Shown here: positions 41,938 through 52,048 of the stretch, one piece after another
How the letters are laid out: each line of letters opens with the position of its first letter
How positions within the stretch are numbered: the first letter of the stretch is position 1
Assembly (NCBI RefSeq): GCF_035222485.1
Contig: NC_085925.1
Coordinates: 2,232,001-2,296,000 of the forward strand
DNA length: 64,000 bases
Source of the DNA: Podospora pseudoanserina
Taxonomy: Eukaryota > Ascomycota > Sordariomycetes > Sordariales > Podosporaceae
Reading direction: 5' to 3'
The notes under the pieces: model-generated
Database searches by the model: none
Seen by the model: the letters and a program-made list of their open reading frames with translations, nothing else
Told to the model about the DNA's origin: nothing
Program-made: the position numbers and the translations under genes

Positions 41938-42210
41938 GGTGGGTGAAGCTTGGGGTGTTGCGGTCGAGGGTAGATAGGGGGGTTTTATATGGAAAACGCG
42001 GTTGATAATTATAAGGGTCGGTACTCCGACACGGCGATAGGGGTCGCTGACCAAGAGACAGACGGTTGATAGAAAGATGGAAGGCTGAGAGATGAGGCGG
42101 GCGAGGCGGCGTAAGGCGGTGTTTGCCTGCCCGGCAGCCTGGAACGATCTGGAAACCCGCCGGGGGAAAAGGTGGAGATTACGGACCGGGGCCGGCTGCC
42201 GATCATTTTA

Positions 42211-42228
42211 GCTCGGCGCCCTGCCGAG
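42211..42228. promoter_or_regulatory. GC-rich inverted repeat in the cuz1/rad4 promoter
   Basis: CTCGGC and GCCGAG arms separated by five bases form a perfect six-base-pair inverted repeat 20 bp before the TTAGGG-like element. It could be a dimeric factor site; no assignment is made. Confidence 0.45.
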
Positions 42229-42246
42229 CCTTGCTCTCAGCTGCTA

Positions 42247-42258
42247 AGGGTTAGGGTC
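42247..42258 (+). promoter_or_regulatory. TTAGGG-like element upstream of rad4
   Basis: AGGGTTAGGGTC, about 176 bp before the rad4 ATG and in the same orientation as the gene. It contains the vertebrate/filamentous-fungal telomere unit TTAGGG. An identical 12-mer, also in gene orientation, lies upstream of dcc1. Confidence 0.5.
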
Positions 42259-42433
42259 AGTCGCGTCTTCCCACATTGGAATGCGCGTCATCGTTCTCTG
42301 AATGCGATTGTGACTGATTGACAAGGCTGGCCCCGATCGACAACCCTCTTTCAACTTCAAATGTTAACATCCACCTTCTAGTGCTTGAAAAACTCCAACA
42401 TGGTCGCCAATTCGGTACTGTCAACCACAAGAA

Positions 42434-45400
42434 ATGCCACCACACATCCCCCTCAAACGACTCCGCTCTCCCTCCCCTGAACCACCACCCAAAAAGCGGC
42501 AGTCTTCAACAACTTCAAAGAAGAAAGCCATCGCCCCCCCCCGTAAACCAACCCTCTTCGACGACCTCGACGCCGGCTCCACCCCCCGTTCCTCAACTAA
42601 GACCTCCCTCCTCGAAATTGAAGCTAGCGATGACGACACCAGCTCCTTGACGTCCCTCTCCGACGCCGATTTCGAGGACGTCCCGCTGGATGGTCTTGGC
42701 ACAAAACGTCGAAAACTCTCCCAACCCTCCTCTACAGAAGATGAAGATATCGAATTCGAAGATGTCCCCACGCCTACTGCGCCAGCTCCCGATGTTGCTA
42801 TCCCCAGTCAGGACCTCGATCTGACGTTGGTACGGGATACCAGAATCAATCTCGCTGCCGCGATGGGGAAGAAGGGGCCCTCGAAGCTTGAAAGAAAGAT
42901 CAGGATAGCTGCACATGGTGTCCATGTCCAGTTGTTACTATGGCACAATGCGCTGAGGAATGCGTGGTGTAGTGACGAGGAGGTGATGGCGATCATGATA
43001 TCGCATTTACCGCCTAGGCTGTGGGAGGAGGTGGATAGGTGGAGGAGGAGCAGTGGGTTGGAGGTTCAGGGGGAGGAGCCGCCACCAAAGGGGAAGACAG
43101 CTGGGAAGGGGAAAGGCGAGGGGAAAGCGATAGAGAAGGGGAGGGAATGGGGAGCGGCAGCTAAGCATCTTGAAAAAGGAGCTGTCGATATGTCGCATGG
43201 AGATCCATTATTCAGACTGATGAAGGTCCTCACATCATGGTGGAAACAACGGTTCAAGATCACGGCACCAGGGCTGCGCAAGCAGGGGTACATGTCCCTA
43301 GAACGACTCGACAGAATCACCAAGGCATTCAAGCAAACGAACGGTGACGATCAAGACCGCTTCGGGGAGAAGATTGATGGTTTGGAAGGCTTCAGAAAGC
43401 GCGCACAGTCGTGTGCAGGCAGCCGCGATGTTGGTGCCCAGTTATTCACCGCTCTACTACGAGGATTGGGAATCGAAGCTAGATTGGTGGCCAGTCTACA
43501 ACCCTTGGGATTCGGGTGGAACAAACTCGAGGAAGCCGACCCTGAAGAGGAAGAGCATTACCTATCGGAAAGCAATCCTGAAAAACCTCCCGTGCCAGTC
43601 ACCAAACTACCACCACCCAAAGCAAAGAAAACACCTGCCAAACTACCCCCCAAAACAGTCCGATCAACCCGGCATTCCCAAAAACTACCCCCCGAACCCT
43701 CCTCCGATCTCGAATCCCTCTCCGACTCCTCCAACGACCTGATAATTCCTCCTTCCCCTTCCCCACCTCCAACCTCCCCAACCAAGACCCCTAAAAAGGT
43801 GTACGATCAAGACTTAGAATACCCCCACTACTGGCTCGAAGCTCTCTCCCCCGCCACCCACAAATACCTCCCCCTCGACCCCCTCAAACCCCTCCTAGCC
43901 ACCAACCCCGACCTTCTGTCTCACTTTGAACCCCGCGGCTCCAAAGCCGATCGCGCCCGCCAGGTAATGGCATACATCATCGCCCACTCCCCCGACGGCA
44001 CAGCCAAAGACGTAACCATCCGCTACCTCAAAGGGCAACAACTCCCAGGACGAACCAAAGGCAACCGGCTACCCCCCGAAAAAATTCCCGTGTACGACAA
44101 GAACGGGAAAGTGAAACGATACGAGGAGTATGACTGGTTCAAGAGGGTGATGAGCTCCTACATTCGCGGCCGTGACCCCTCCCACCCATTGACAGAAGCA
44201 GACACCCTCGAAAACGAGACCGATCTCAAACCCGCCGAGCGGGTGGACAAGGTGGTCAAAGAAGGAGAGGAGACACTGCAGTACTACAAGCAATCCAAAG
44301 AGTTTGTGTTGGAACGCCACCTCAAGAGAGAAGAAGCGCTCCTACCGACCGCGAAACCGGTCAAGATGTTTGTTCAAAACAAGAACAAGAAACCGGGTGC
44401 ACAAGGCGAGGCGGTCTACAGCCGTAGAGACATCGTCCAAGTCAAGAGCGCAGAAACATGGCATAAACAGGGACGTGCCCCTAAACAAGGGGAGGCCCCC
44501 CTGAAAAAGGTGCCCTATCGAGCAGCGACTACAAATCGGAGAAGGGAGATTGCAGAGGCGGAGTTGGCTACGGGAGCAAAGGTTTTGCAGGGGTTGTATA
44601 GTCACGCGCAGACAGACTGGATCATACCGCCGCCAATTCAAGATGGAAAGATACCAAAGAATGAGTATGGGAATATTGATTTGTTTGTCCCAACCATGTG
44701 CCCCGAGGGTGCGGTTCATGTTCCTTTACGGGGGGCGGGGAGGGTTGCAAGGAGATTGGGGATAGATTATGCGGAGGCGGTGGTGGATTTTGAGTTTGGA
44801 CATCGGATGGCTGTGCCGGTTATTCAGGGGGTTGTTGTAGCGGAGGAGTTTTATGAGAAAATGGTGGAGGAGCTGGAGAGGGATGAGGCGGAGAGGAGGA
44901 GGAAGGAGGATGAGAAGAGGAGGAAGAGGGCGCTGGGGATGTGGAGGAGGATGTTGATGGGGTTGAGGATTGTGGAACGGTTGGAGGGGCAGTATGGGAA
45001 TGTCAAGGAGGGGGAGCAGGAAGGGGGTGCGGGACAAATCGGTGGTGACGTGCATATGGCGGGAGAGGGGGCGGGAGGGTTTGAGGCGGAGGAGGATCAG
45101 ATGGCGGGGGGGTTCCTGCCGGAGGGACATGAGGCGGACGACTTGGGCGGCGGGGGCTTTTTTGCCGAGGGCCAGGAGGAGGACGAGCAACATGGGCGCA
45201 CAACTTCAGGGTACTTCCCTACCGTCCACTCCGATGACGACGACGATGACGGGGAGGATGTGCTCGAAATTGATCATGGTGATATGAGCGGTGTGTTGAG
45301 TGAGGCGGTGAGTCCGAAGCCAGCGTCACTGTCGCCATCGCCTACGCCAGAAATCGAAGAAACCAAGGCGCCACCGAGGAGGAGCGCAAGGCGGAAGGCG

Positions 45401-45529
45401 CCGGTCAAGCCCAAAGCCGCGGCGGCTGGTGGAAAGCGAGGAAGGAGGAGGCGAAACGTTGCGTCAACGAGCTCCGAGGAGGAGGAAATCGAGGAGGGAT
45501 ACGAGGTTTTTGATTCTGGGGAGGATTAG
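42434..45529 (+). CDS. rad4: Rad4/XPC DNA-damage recognition protein
   Basis: A 1031-residue intronless ORF (MPPHIPLKRLRSPSPEPPPK). The first 130 residues are acidic and disordered. The transglutaminase-like fold is marked by GSRDVGAQLFTALLRGLGIE then ARLVASLQPLGFGWNK, and, after a Ser/Pro linker, by the second half DLEYPHYWLEALSPATHKYL. Beta-hairpin domains 1-3 follow: HPLTEADTLENETDLKP, FVLERHLKREEALLPTAKPV, VKSAETWHKQGRAPKQGE, then NIDLFVPTMCPEGAVHVPL and AVVDFEFGHRMAVPVIQGVV. The C-terminal 250 residues are highly charged (Glu/Asp/Gly-rich, with a DDDDDDGED run). Rad4 with Rad23 finds helix-distorting lesions and starts global-genome nucleotide excision repair. The 3' kilobase is extremely G-rich on the coding strand. 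Confidence 0.92.
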   Translation: MPPHIPLKRLRSPSPEPPPKKRQSSTTSKKKAIAPPRKPTLFDDLDAGSTPRSSTKTSLLEIEASDDDTSSLTSLSDADFEDVPLDGLGTKRRKLSQPSSTEDEDIEFEDVPTPTAPAPDVAIPSQDLDLTLVRDTRINLAAAMGKKGPSKLERKIRIAAHGVHVQLLLWHNALRNAWCSDEEVMAIMISHLPPRLWEEVDRWRRSSGLEVQGEEPPPKGKTAGKGKGEGKAIEKGREWGAAAKHLEKGAVDMSHGDPLFRLMKVLTSWWKQRFKITAPGLRKQGYMSLERLDRITKAFKQTNGDDQDRFGEKIDGLEGFRKRAQSCAGSRDVGAQLFTALLRGLGIEARLVASLQPLGFGWNKLEEADPEEEEHYLSESNPEKPPVPVTKLPPPKAKKTPAKLPPKTVRSTRHSQKLPPEPSSDLESLSDSSNDLIIPPSPSPPPTSPTKTPKKVYDQDLEYPHYWLEALSPATHKYLPLDPLKPLLATNPDLLSHFEPRGSKADRARQVMAYIIAHSPDGTAKDVTIRYLKGQQLPGRTKGNRLPPEKIPVYDKNGKVKRYEEYDWFKRVMSSYIRGRDPSHPLTEADTLENETDLKPAERVDKVVKEGEETLQYYKQSKEFVLERHLKREEALLPTAKPVKMFVQNKNKKPGAQGEAVYSRRDIVQVKSAETWHKQGRAPKQGEAPLKKVPYRAATTNRRREIAEAELATGAKVLQGLYSHAQTDWIIPPPIQDGKIPKNEYGNIDLFVPTMCPEGAVHVPLRGAGRVARRLGIDYAEAVVDFEFGHRMAVPVIQGVVVAEEFYEKMVEELERDEAERRRKEDEKRRKRALGMWRRMLMGLRIVERLEGQYGNVKEGEQEGGAGQIGGDVHMAGEGAGGFEAEEDQMAGGFLPEGHEADDLGGGGFFAEGQEEDEQHGRTTSGYFPTVHSDDDDDDGEDVLEIDHGDMSGVLSEAVSPKPASLSPSPTPEIEETKAPPRRSARRKAPVKPKAAAAGGKRGRRRRNVASTSSEEEEIEEGYEVFDSGED

Positions 45530-47270
45530 TTGCAGTGAGAGATACATGTCCGGCTAGGTAGATAATTCGATAATGCAATTGTCCAACCCGCAGAAACCGG
45601 GGTACTGCGGGGAAAGTAAAATATATGTCATTGACTGGCTCGAATTGTTCCTTGTCAGCGCCGAATCGATGCATAAAAACCTGCCATCACGTTCACATTT
45701 TGGTGGTTCATGCAGGGCTAATGCAAGATGGAGGTGTACTGGATGGGGAAAGGTGTGGTGGGCGATGGGTGAGCTGAGAGGGGTCTTGGGGTGGTGTGCC
45801 GGTCGAAGTATTGAAAGGTTGGAAATATTACAGAAAGTGACATATCAGATGCGGTATACGAGAGATAACGCCGAGGACGGGAGAGTGATCGATCGATGCC
45901 GGTTGTGTGTTTTTTTGCTCCCGAGACATGACACTTCTGTAAGCCTGAAAATAAGGACATGTTTGTGGTGCCTGTTCCTTTTATGTGGAAAGAAACGTGG
46001 AGTCAGAGTTGAGGGTAGGCAGAACACGCACCTGGACATTAAAGGCTTCCGGCTTTTGCATAGGTCCTGTGTGACGTTTCCTCACCCTCTGGAGCTTGTC
46101 CATGTGGTTTTCTGTGGGGACAACCGATGGAATGTCCGCGGCTGACGGCAGAGTGCTCACGCCCGATGTCAAGGGAATGTCGGTGCCACGCTGGATGATG
46201 AGGCTAAAAGTTGAGATGGGAGAATACCGAGAGCGACGCAATGTTCGAGTTGAATGTCTAGCCAGCACTGGACTACAAGGGTGAAAGACAATATCCTTCT
46301 ACCGGAATGATCGCTCCGTGGGGTCCCCTGTAACTGCCGGGGTTCTTGGTGGGTCGGTCCAGAGCGCCGGGTTCGGGGAGTTTCAAGTGCTAAGGCGCTA
46401 TCAGGCTGCAGGCGGAGTCTCGGTGTCCGGATGATAAGTCCAATATCACGAATTTCCGAGCATGTGCAAGAGATGGTGGTTTGCTTTCCTGGTTCTGTTT
46501 GACATCAGGTGCCACACGATGCCCACCGACAAGCCGCTCTGGCGTGAGCGAATGGGAGGCTTTGTCACTCTGCAAAAAATACGTGGGATTACGAGCAGAC
46601 ATCGCGTGTTTGTTGTGGGGAACAGGTAATGGCCCTGTAATTTACCCCCCTGGAATGTGAAGCTGTCTGTCGGCCGGGGTATGGCCCGTGCAACAGGGCG
46701 GCTCATTGCCTGCTCGGTCGAGGCTGGAGCAACACCACCTGGCTCAAGAGACCCGACTCAACTTCTCCTCCCACACTTGGAATAATTGAACCCTGACTCT
46801 TCCTTGCTCAATCACCTCCAGGTTTTTGTCATGTCGGCCACGTCGCCGCTCTTTCCCGGAGGACCCTGAGCAAGGATTTGAATTTTGCGCCCACCTGCTC
46901 TGGAAGCCGGTCGGGGTGGTTTGGGCCATTTGGACTTTTTTTGCTTAATTGGAAGGTGTTCCGGTTTCGTCGCGCGCGGTCAGTCGCTCAGTGCTCAGTC
47001 AGTCAGTCAGCCAGCCAGCCTCATCTGAAGCTCGTGCCTGCCACTACTCCGCGGTATACGAGTCGCCGCCATTCACAACCCCTTCCACCCACTGTCCCCG
47101 TAATATACCAAGCTCTAACTGACTGCACTGCTCAAACCTGGGACTGCGGGGCACTTTCCCTGGTTTTACTTTATATCTTACGTACCTGTCCTGTAACTTA
47201 CACCACCGCCGGCGCTGCAAGAGCATGACCTGGACCAGGACCGCATCTCCCTCCCAACCTAATTCTCAAC
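45530..47270. other. About 1.7 kb with no firm gene
   Basis: On the minus strand, 46268-46030 reads somewhat like protein (MLARHSTRTLRRSRYSPIST, later DKLQRVRKRHTGPMQKPEAF) and ends at a GTGCGT donor-like site, and a further frame lies at 45930-45718. No confident splice chain was found. The right part is the promoter and leader of the RBR gene and has a CAGT/CAGC microsatellite at 46995-47022. Confidence 0.3.
46995..47022 (+). repeat. (CAGT)n/(CAGC)n microsatellite
   Basis: Tandem CAGT units change into CAGC units (GCTCAGTCAGTCAGTCAGCC and on) about 250 bp before the first ATG of the RBR gene. It is probably in the promoter or leader. Confidence 0.8.
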
Positions 47271-50200
47271 ATGGACCACGACGCATACCTCGACCAGCTT
47301 CTCGGACAGCAGCCAGCTCTACCACCAGCCCAGCATCTACCCGACCACTTCCCATTCGCCGCTTTAGAGGACGACGAGTTTGCAAACCTCGACCTCGAGC
47401 TGTTGTTTGGACGTCATTTTGGCCGTAACAATCCGTAAGTCACTCCTTTTTTTCCTTTCCAGTGAGTGAGAGCGGCAGAATCACATGTGGTAGTCCCACG
47501 GCAAACGACAAACTGCTCTCGTAGTGGGGGGAGCAGCAAACGTCCGTCCGGAACTCAAGCCACTGTGGACTTTTGAGTTCGTTCTTTCGAGCACAATCTT
47601 GAACCTGCTGCTGGGCTGCCTCGACTGTTTGCCTGCACATGCATTCCGACAAGGGCATGTCTTTCACCTTCACTCATCTCCACACACTCAGCCCTCGCCG
47701 GCAGCATCGGGGTGTTTTCACCGTACCATGGGCAGCGCCCACTCCAAACAGGAATCAAGTCCCGATGCACGGGAGCCACCGCTGAAAAGGGACCGGCTTC
47801 ATCGTTTGCGGAAGTCTCTGCGAAGCCACTCCCACCGCCGAAACCTGAACGAGCAAAACAACGAGCAAACCCAACCCTCTGACAACATCAACAGGCCAGA
47901 AAACGACAACAACGCCGTCCGGGAAATGCCCCCAGTGCGTAGGTCCCAGGGCAACGTGGATCCAGAGTTGAGCACAGAAGCGTGCATGGAAGCCGCACTC
48001 AATTTCTTCCCCGACATATGTCCCGACTATCTGCGCAAGACCGTCGAAAGTCAAAAGTGGACAGCCCAGGGCATCGTCGGCCACATTCTTGATCAGCAAG
48101 AAAGCGGCAAGAAATATCCCAAGCGTGTCAAGTCCCTAAAGCGCAAGTGGGAGGATACCGGTGAGGACGGCGAAGAAGTGCTCAGCAAGAAAATGGAGGC
48201 CGAGCCAAGATTTCAAGGCAAGACGACGGAGTACATGAAAAGTACAAGGGAGCAGGGTGAGTGATGTATCCCCAACACGTTGTGGACAGGGGGAGACAGA
48301 CTGCTGGTAACACGGGAGGAGGACTGAAGGATGATGAACGGGCGATTGCCTCTCTTGAGGCGTCGGCGTCGGTACTATCACCAAAGGCCCGTTCATTCAT
48401 CTTTGTGGCGCTCCTTGTTGCGGCTTGGAGCATCAAGATGACGTTGGGCTTTTTGTTCTTCCACCCAACATTGTCCCCTTTCATCACCAAGTATGTAGAT
48501 TTCTGACACCCGCATAGCAGATCTCTCCTTGTGGCCGAGTTTCCAGACTTCAAGGTCAAGAATATAGAGCAACAGTTCAAACTGCACGACCATCGCATTT
48601 ACCCAGCATATCTTGCTCTATGGACCGAGCTTGCTCAAGAAACCTCGGCTTGGCGGAAAAAGTCGACAACCAGGCCCAAAATGACGCTCGGCGACACGGT
48701 CAAGATGTTCTCTGAGAGCGCCGACGAGGGAGAGAAAGGGGCTGTGGAAGACTTCGTGGTTGCCCGTCAAGTTTGCGACATCAGAGCTGCCAAGGCAAGG
48801 GCGAAGAAGGCGGAAGAAGACGCCGAGGCGGCCAATTATGCGCAAGCAGAAGCTGACGGTACCATTTTGGAGTGTGGATGTTGCTTTGGGGATTTCCCAC
48901 AGAATCGAATGGTGCACTGCAACGCGGAGACCATCCATTTCTTCTGCCGCGAATGTGCGAAGCGCATGGCGGAGACGCAGGTTGGCATCTCCAAGTATCA
49001 GCTAGACTGCATGTCAACAGACGGCTGCGAGGGCACCTTCAGCAAGAGCCAGAAGGATTTGTTTCTCGACGGAAAGCTGACTGTGGCTCTTGATCGCATC
49101 GAGCAAGAGGCTGTCCTTCGCCTGGCTGGAATAGAATCACTCGAGACATGCCCCTTTTGCCCATATGCGGCCGAGTACCCGCCCGTCGAGGTGGATAAAG
49201 AGTTCAGATGCATCAGCGAGGAGTGCGGCCGTGTATCCTGCAGGCTTTGTCGGCTGGAGACGCACACGCCCAAGACTTGCCAAGAAGTTGCGCGGGAAAG
49301 TGGACATTCTGCTCGCCGTGAGATCGAGGAAGCAATGTCTGCCGCCATGATCCGGACCTGTAACAAATGTAAGGACCATCTGCCTCCACTTGGGGACATG
49401 GAGCTAACTCTGACTAGGCAAAACACCCTTCATCAAAGAGAACGGCTGCAACAAGATGACATGCACGAGGAAGGGCTGTGGCAACATACAATGTTACGTC
49501 TGTTCCAAGTCGTGTGATTACAGCCATTTCGACGAGCCCGCCCGCGGTGGGAAGCCCGGGAACTGCCGTCTTTTTGACGAAACCGAGGAACGCCACGCAC
49601 GAGAAGTTCGCGAGGCCGAAGAAGTAGCTCGCAAGAAGGTGGCGGAGGCGAACCCTGAAGTCGATTCCTCCCTCCTCGAGATCAAATTCTCCGACAAAGT
49701 CAAGCAAGACGAGGCCAAACGCGCAGCTGCCCAGATCCCTCAAAGAGGCGGCGTCTTTGGGCCCCGGAACCTACCCGTATATGTTCCCCCACGAATGCCA
49801 GCAATTGCCGTTCCGCCGAACCAGCCCAATGCACCAGTTCCTGCCGCACCAATGGCTCTCCGCCCCGACCAGGCGAACGAGTTGCAAAGACGGATGCAGG
49901 GACTGATTGGGTTGGACCTGGAGATTGGGATAGAGCCTCTGCCTGTTGAGGCTCACCGAAATGTGCAGATGGCAGTAATACTCCCGCCGGATCCCAACCG
50001 GGAAGCCCGAATGCAACAACAGCAGGCGCTGCTGCGCGCACAAATACAAGCGCAGCAAATACAGATGGAGCAGGCCCGGAACAACTTCCGGATACAACGC
50101 GAGCAGGCGGCTGCCCAGCTCAACCATGCACGAAACGTCCAACAAGAAGCGATCCAAAATATGCAACGGCAAGAATTCCAACTACAACAGCATATAGCGG

Positions 50201-50622
50201 ATCACATGCACCGCTTTCCACAAGGGGTTGCTTTTCCTGCCGTTCCAAGACCTGCTCCCGGGCCTGTCCTGATGAACCCCGAGCATTTATTTGCGCCGGC
50301 TGGAGCGGCTGGACAGCTGTTCAATATTGGGAATCATGCGTATCATGAACCAAACGCCCATCACCCAGCTGCCGCGGTTGGCAACCCTCAACAGGCTGTT
50401 GCAGCTCCAAACCTGCCCCCGCACAGAGTCGCCAACGCGGCGAACAACAATAATGTTAATGATGGTGGACCAGCTCAGCAGCATGGGGATGGGCCAAGAC
50501 CTCTGGCGAACGACGTAATCAACCTGACCGCGTCCCCACCAGCCCCGCGGGTGAATGGGAATGGTTACCGAGCAGAATTGTACAGTCCCCGATGGGGTCA
50601 TGGGCCTCCACCTGTCCGCTGA
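47271..50622 (+). CDS. RBR (RING-IBR-RING) E3 ubiquitin ligase, RNF216/TRIAD3-like
   Basis: The coding core is sure from about 48521: exon 48521..49368, intron 49369..49417 (GTAAGG ... CTCTGACTAG), exon 49418..50622. RING1 reads CGCCFGDF ... MVHCNAETIHFFCREC. The IBR reads CPFCPYAAEYPPVE then CISEECGRVSCRLC. RING2 reads CNKCKTPFIKENGCNKMTC then GCGNIQCYVC; the Cys in NKMTC is the expected catalytic one. The C-terminal 300 residues are Gln/Pro/Ala/Asn-rich and disordered. Upstream, a 47728-48250 exon (MGSAHSKQESS start, myristoylation-like) and a first exon 47271..47434 (MDHDAYLDQLLGQQPALPPA, GTAAGT donor) probably belong to the gene. Their joins, and a small exon between 48.25 and 48.5 kb, are not resolved. 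RNF216-type ligases build ubiquitin chains through a thioester on RING2. Confidence 0.75.
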
Positions 50623-51575
50623 AGACCAGGGACAGTCGTATTCTTGAGACGATACCATGACGCCTCCTTGGGGCTGTTTGGAGCCTGAGCCTTCTTTTTC
50701 TTTTGTCAGGCTACGGATCAACTTTCTTCGCCTCGCCTTCCCTTCGGATTCACCTCTCAGTGGCGTTTTGCACCTGGCTTGGCTCATCCACCATTTCTGT
50801 TTATCATTCGACAGCCTTGGTCATCCATTTGGCGTGTGTTTGGGCTGGGTTTTGTCGGATTTGGGGAGTCTCGGGGGTTTGGGACGGGTTCAGCGCTGTG
50901 TTTTTTAATTTTCTTGATCGTTGCATATTTTTTGCTGGTTGGTCGATATGGGATTTTTCTTTCGAGGAAGAGAAGAAGTACCTACACGAGGAAGGGAGAG
51001 AGCATTGCATGGATATTGTGATTATGCTAAGGAAAAGGGGGTATTTAATGCGTTGGAATTTATTGTTTTTTATCCCAAGTCCTTTGCTCGACAAGCAAGA
51101 GAAGCGGAGGGGTGGGGGCGGGGCTATCTTGATTCGAGTATGATATGGGCAACAGGACTCTATTTGGGCGGGTTGGGGATTTGTGATCGGTTGGGCTGGT
51201 TGGTTCTTTGTATTTATTTTGCTTCTCTTCCAGCGGTTGGCTTCTTTAGGGAGGTAATCTGGCCTGGGAGTTTTTGTCGGATTTGGGATTTGGCTTGGGG
51301 GTTGCTTTGTGTGTGTGGGTGGGGTGGTGGTATCGGCGGATGGGGAGAGCAGGAAGGACCGAGTTATATTGCTTCTCTGTCATGTCTGGGTTTGCCCAAC
51401 AACAGACAGTACCTTGTCTTGGGCTTTCCTACTGCTAGACACTTCACAACCCTCACAACAAATAGCAACATGAGATAACATAGCATAAGACTCTCGACAG
51501 AACAACAAATCATTGATTTTATTTTTTAAATGCTTTTTTTTTCTTTGTTGCGACATGTGACACCCATCTATCTAT
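50623..51575. other. Tail-to-tail spacer of about 950 bp
   Basis: Plus-strand frames here (50703-51478) are rich in Trp, Gly, Phe and Cys from T/G-rich sequence and have no domain, so they are not taken as genes. A TCTATCTATCTA tract adjoins the dcc1 stop. Confidence 0.4.
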
Positions 51576-52048
51576 CTATTTCCTCCCACTCGCAAACTTT
51601 TCGTGCCACTTTCCCCTCTTTTTGACCTCGGGGGCGGCAGCGGTGGTGGGTACGGGGACGAGCTCGACGGTTTCGTGGAGCGTGGCTATGGCTTTTAGAC
51701 CGCTGGTGTCTGTTGGTTCGAGGATGATGAGGGCGTTGGAGGTGTTTTTTTGGCGGAGGGAGTAGGATTTTGAGGTGGAGGGGACGGAGAGGAGGGCCGA
51801 GGTTGGGGAGGGAGAGATTGTTAGTCTGGACAGAGAGGGGGGAGGTTAGCATGGGGGAATGAGGCGGGGGAGGAGAGGGGGAGGGAGGCTTACACAGGTG
51901 GGTTCTCCCCCTCTAGTAGCGCTACGAGGTCGGGTGGGAGTTCGATGAGTTTGTACCCTGCTACCGAGTCTGGGTCGGGGAGGGAGAAGGGCGAGGGCGC
52001 TGGTGGGTGGTAGAGGGGGACTGTGGGGTGGGTTTGTTGGGTTGACAT
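51576..52048 (-). CDS. dcc1: Short Dcc1-type protein (alternative RFC-Ctf18 subunit, N-terminal part only)
   Basis: Complement join 51576..51825, 51894..52048; 134 residues. Exon 1 (MSTQQTHPTVPLYHPP start) ends YKLIELPPDLVALLEGENPP. A 68-nt intron (GTAAGC ... CTGTCCAG) leads into exon 2: LTISPSPTSALLSVPSTSKS, then YSLRQKNTSNALIILEPT and GLKAIATLHETVELVPV. The pattern LiELPPdL..LL, then a short strand, then K.Y.LRq..TSNa matches the N-terminus of fungal Dcc1 (DSCC1). Dcc1 with Ctf8 and Ctf18 loads PCNA and supports sister-chromatid cohesion. Usual Dcc1 has 350-400 residues with winged-helix domains at the C-terminus. Here a basic tail (APEVKKRGKWHEKFASGRK) ends at a stop, so the protein is truncated, or further exons escape me. 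Confidence 0.6.

Larger units (their letters stand above)
41938..42433. promoter_or_regulatory. Divergent promoter cuz1/rad4
   Basis: 496 bp between start codons. It includes an inverted repeat (GCTCGGC GCCCT GCCGAGC, 42211-42228) and a telomere-repeat-like 12-mer at 42247-42258 that also occurs upstream of dcc1. Confidence 0.5.

Noticed and set aside
50703-51478. Overlapping plus-strand frames rich in Trp, Phe and Gly
   Set aside because: T/G-rich non-coding 3' sequence; no domain, no agreement between frames.
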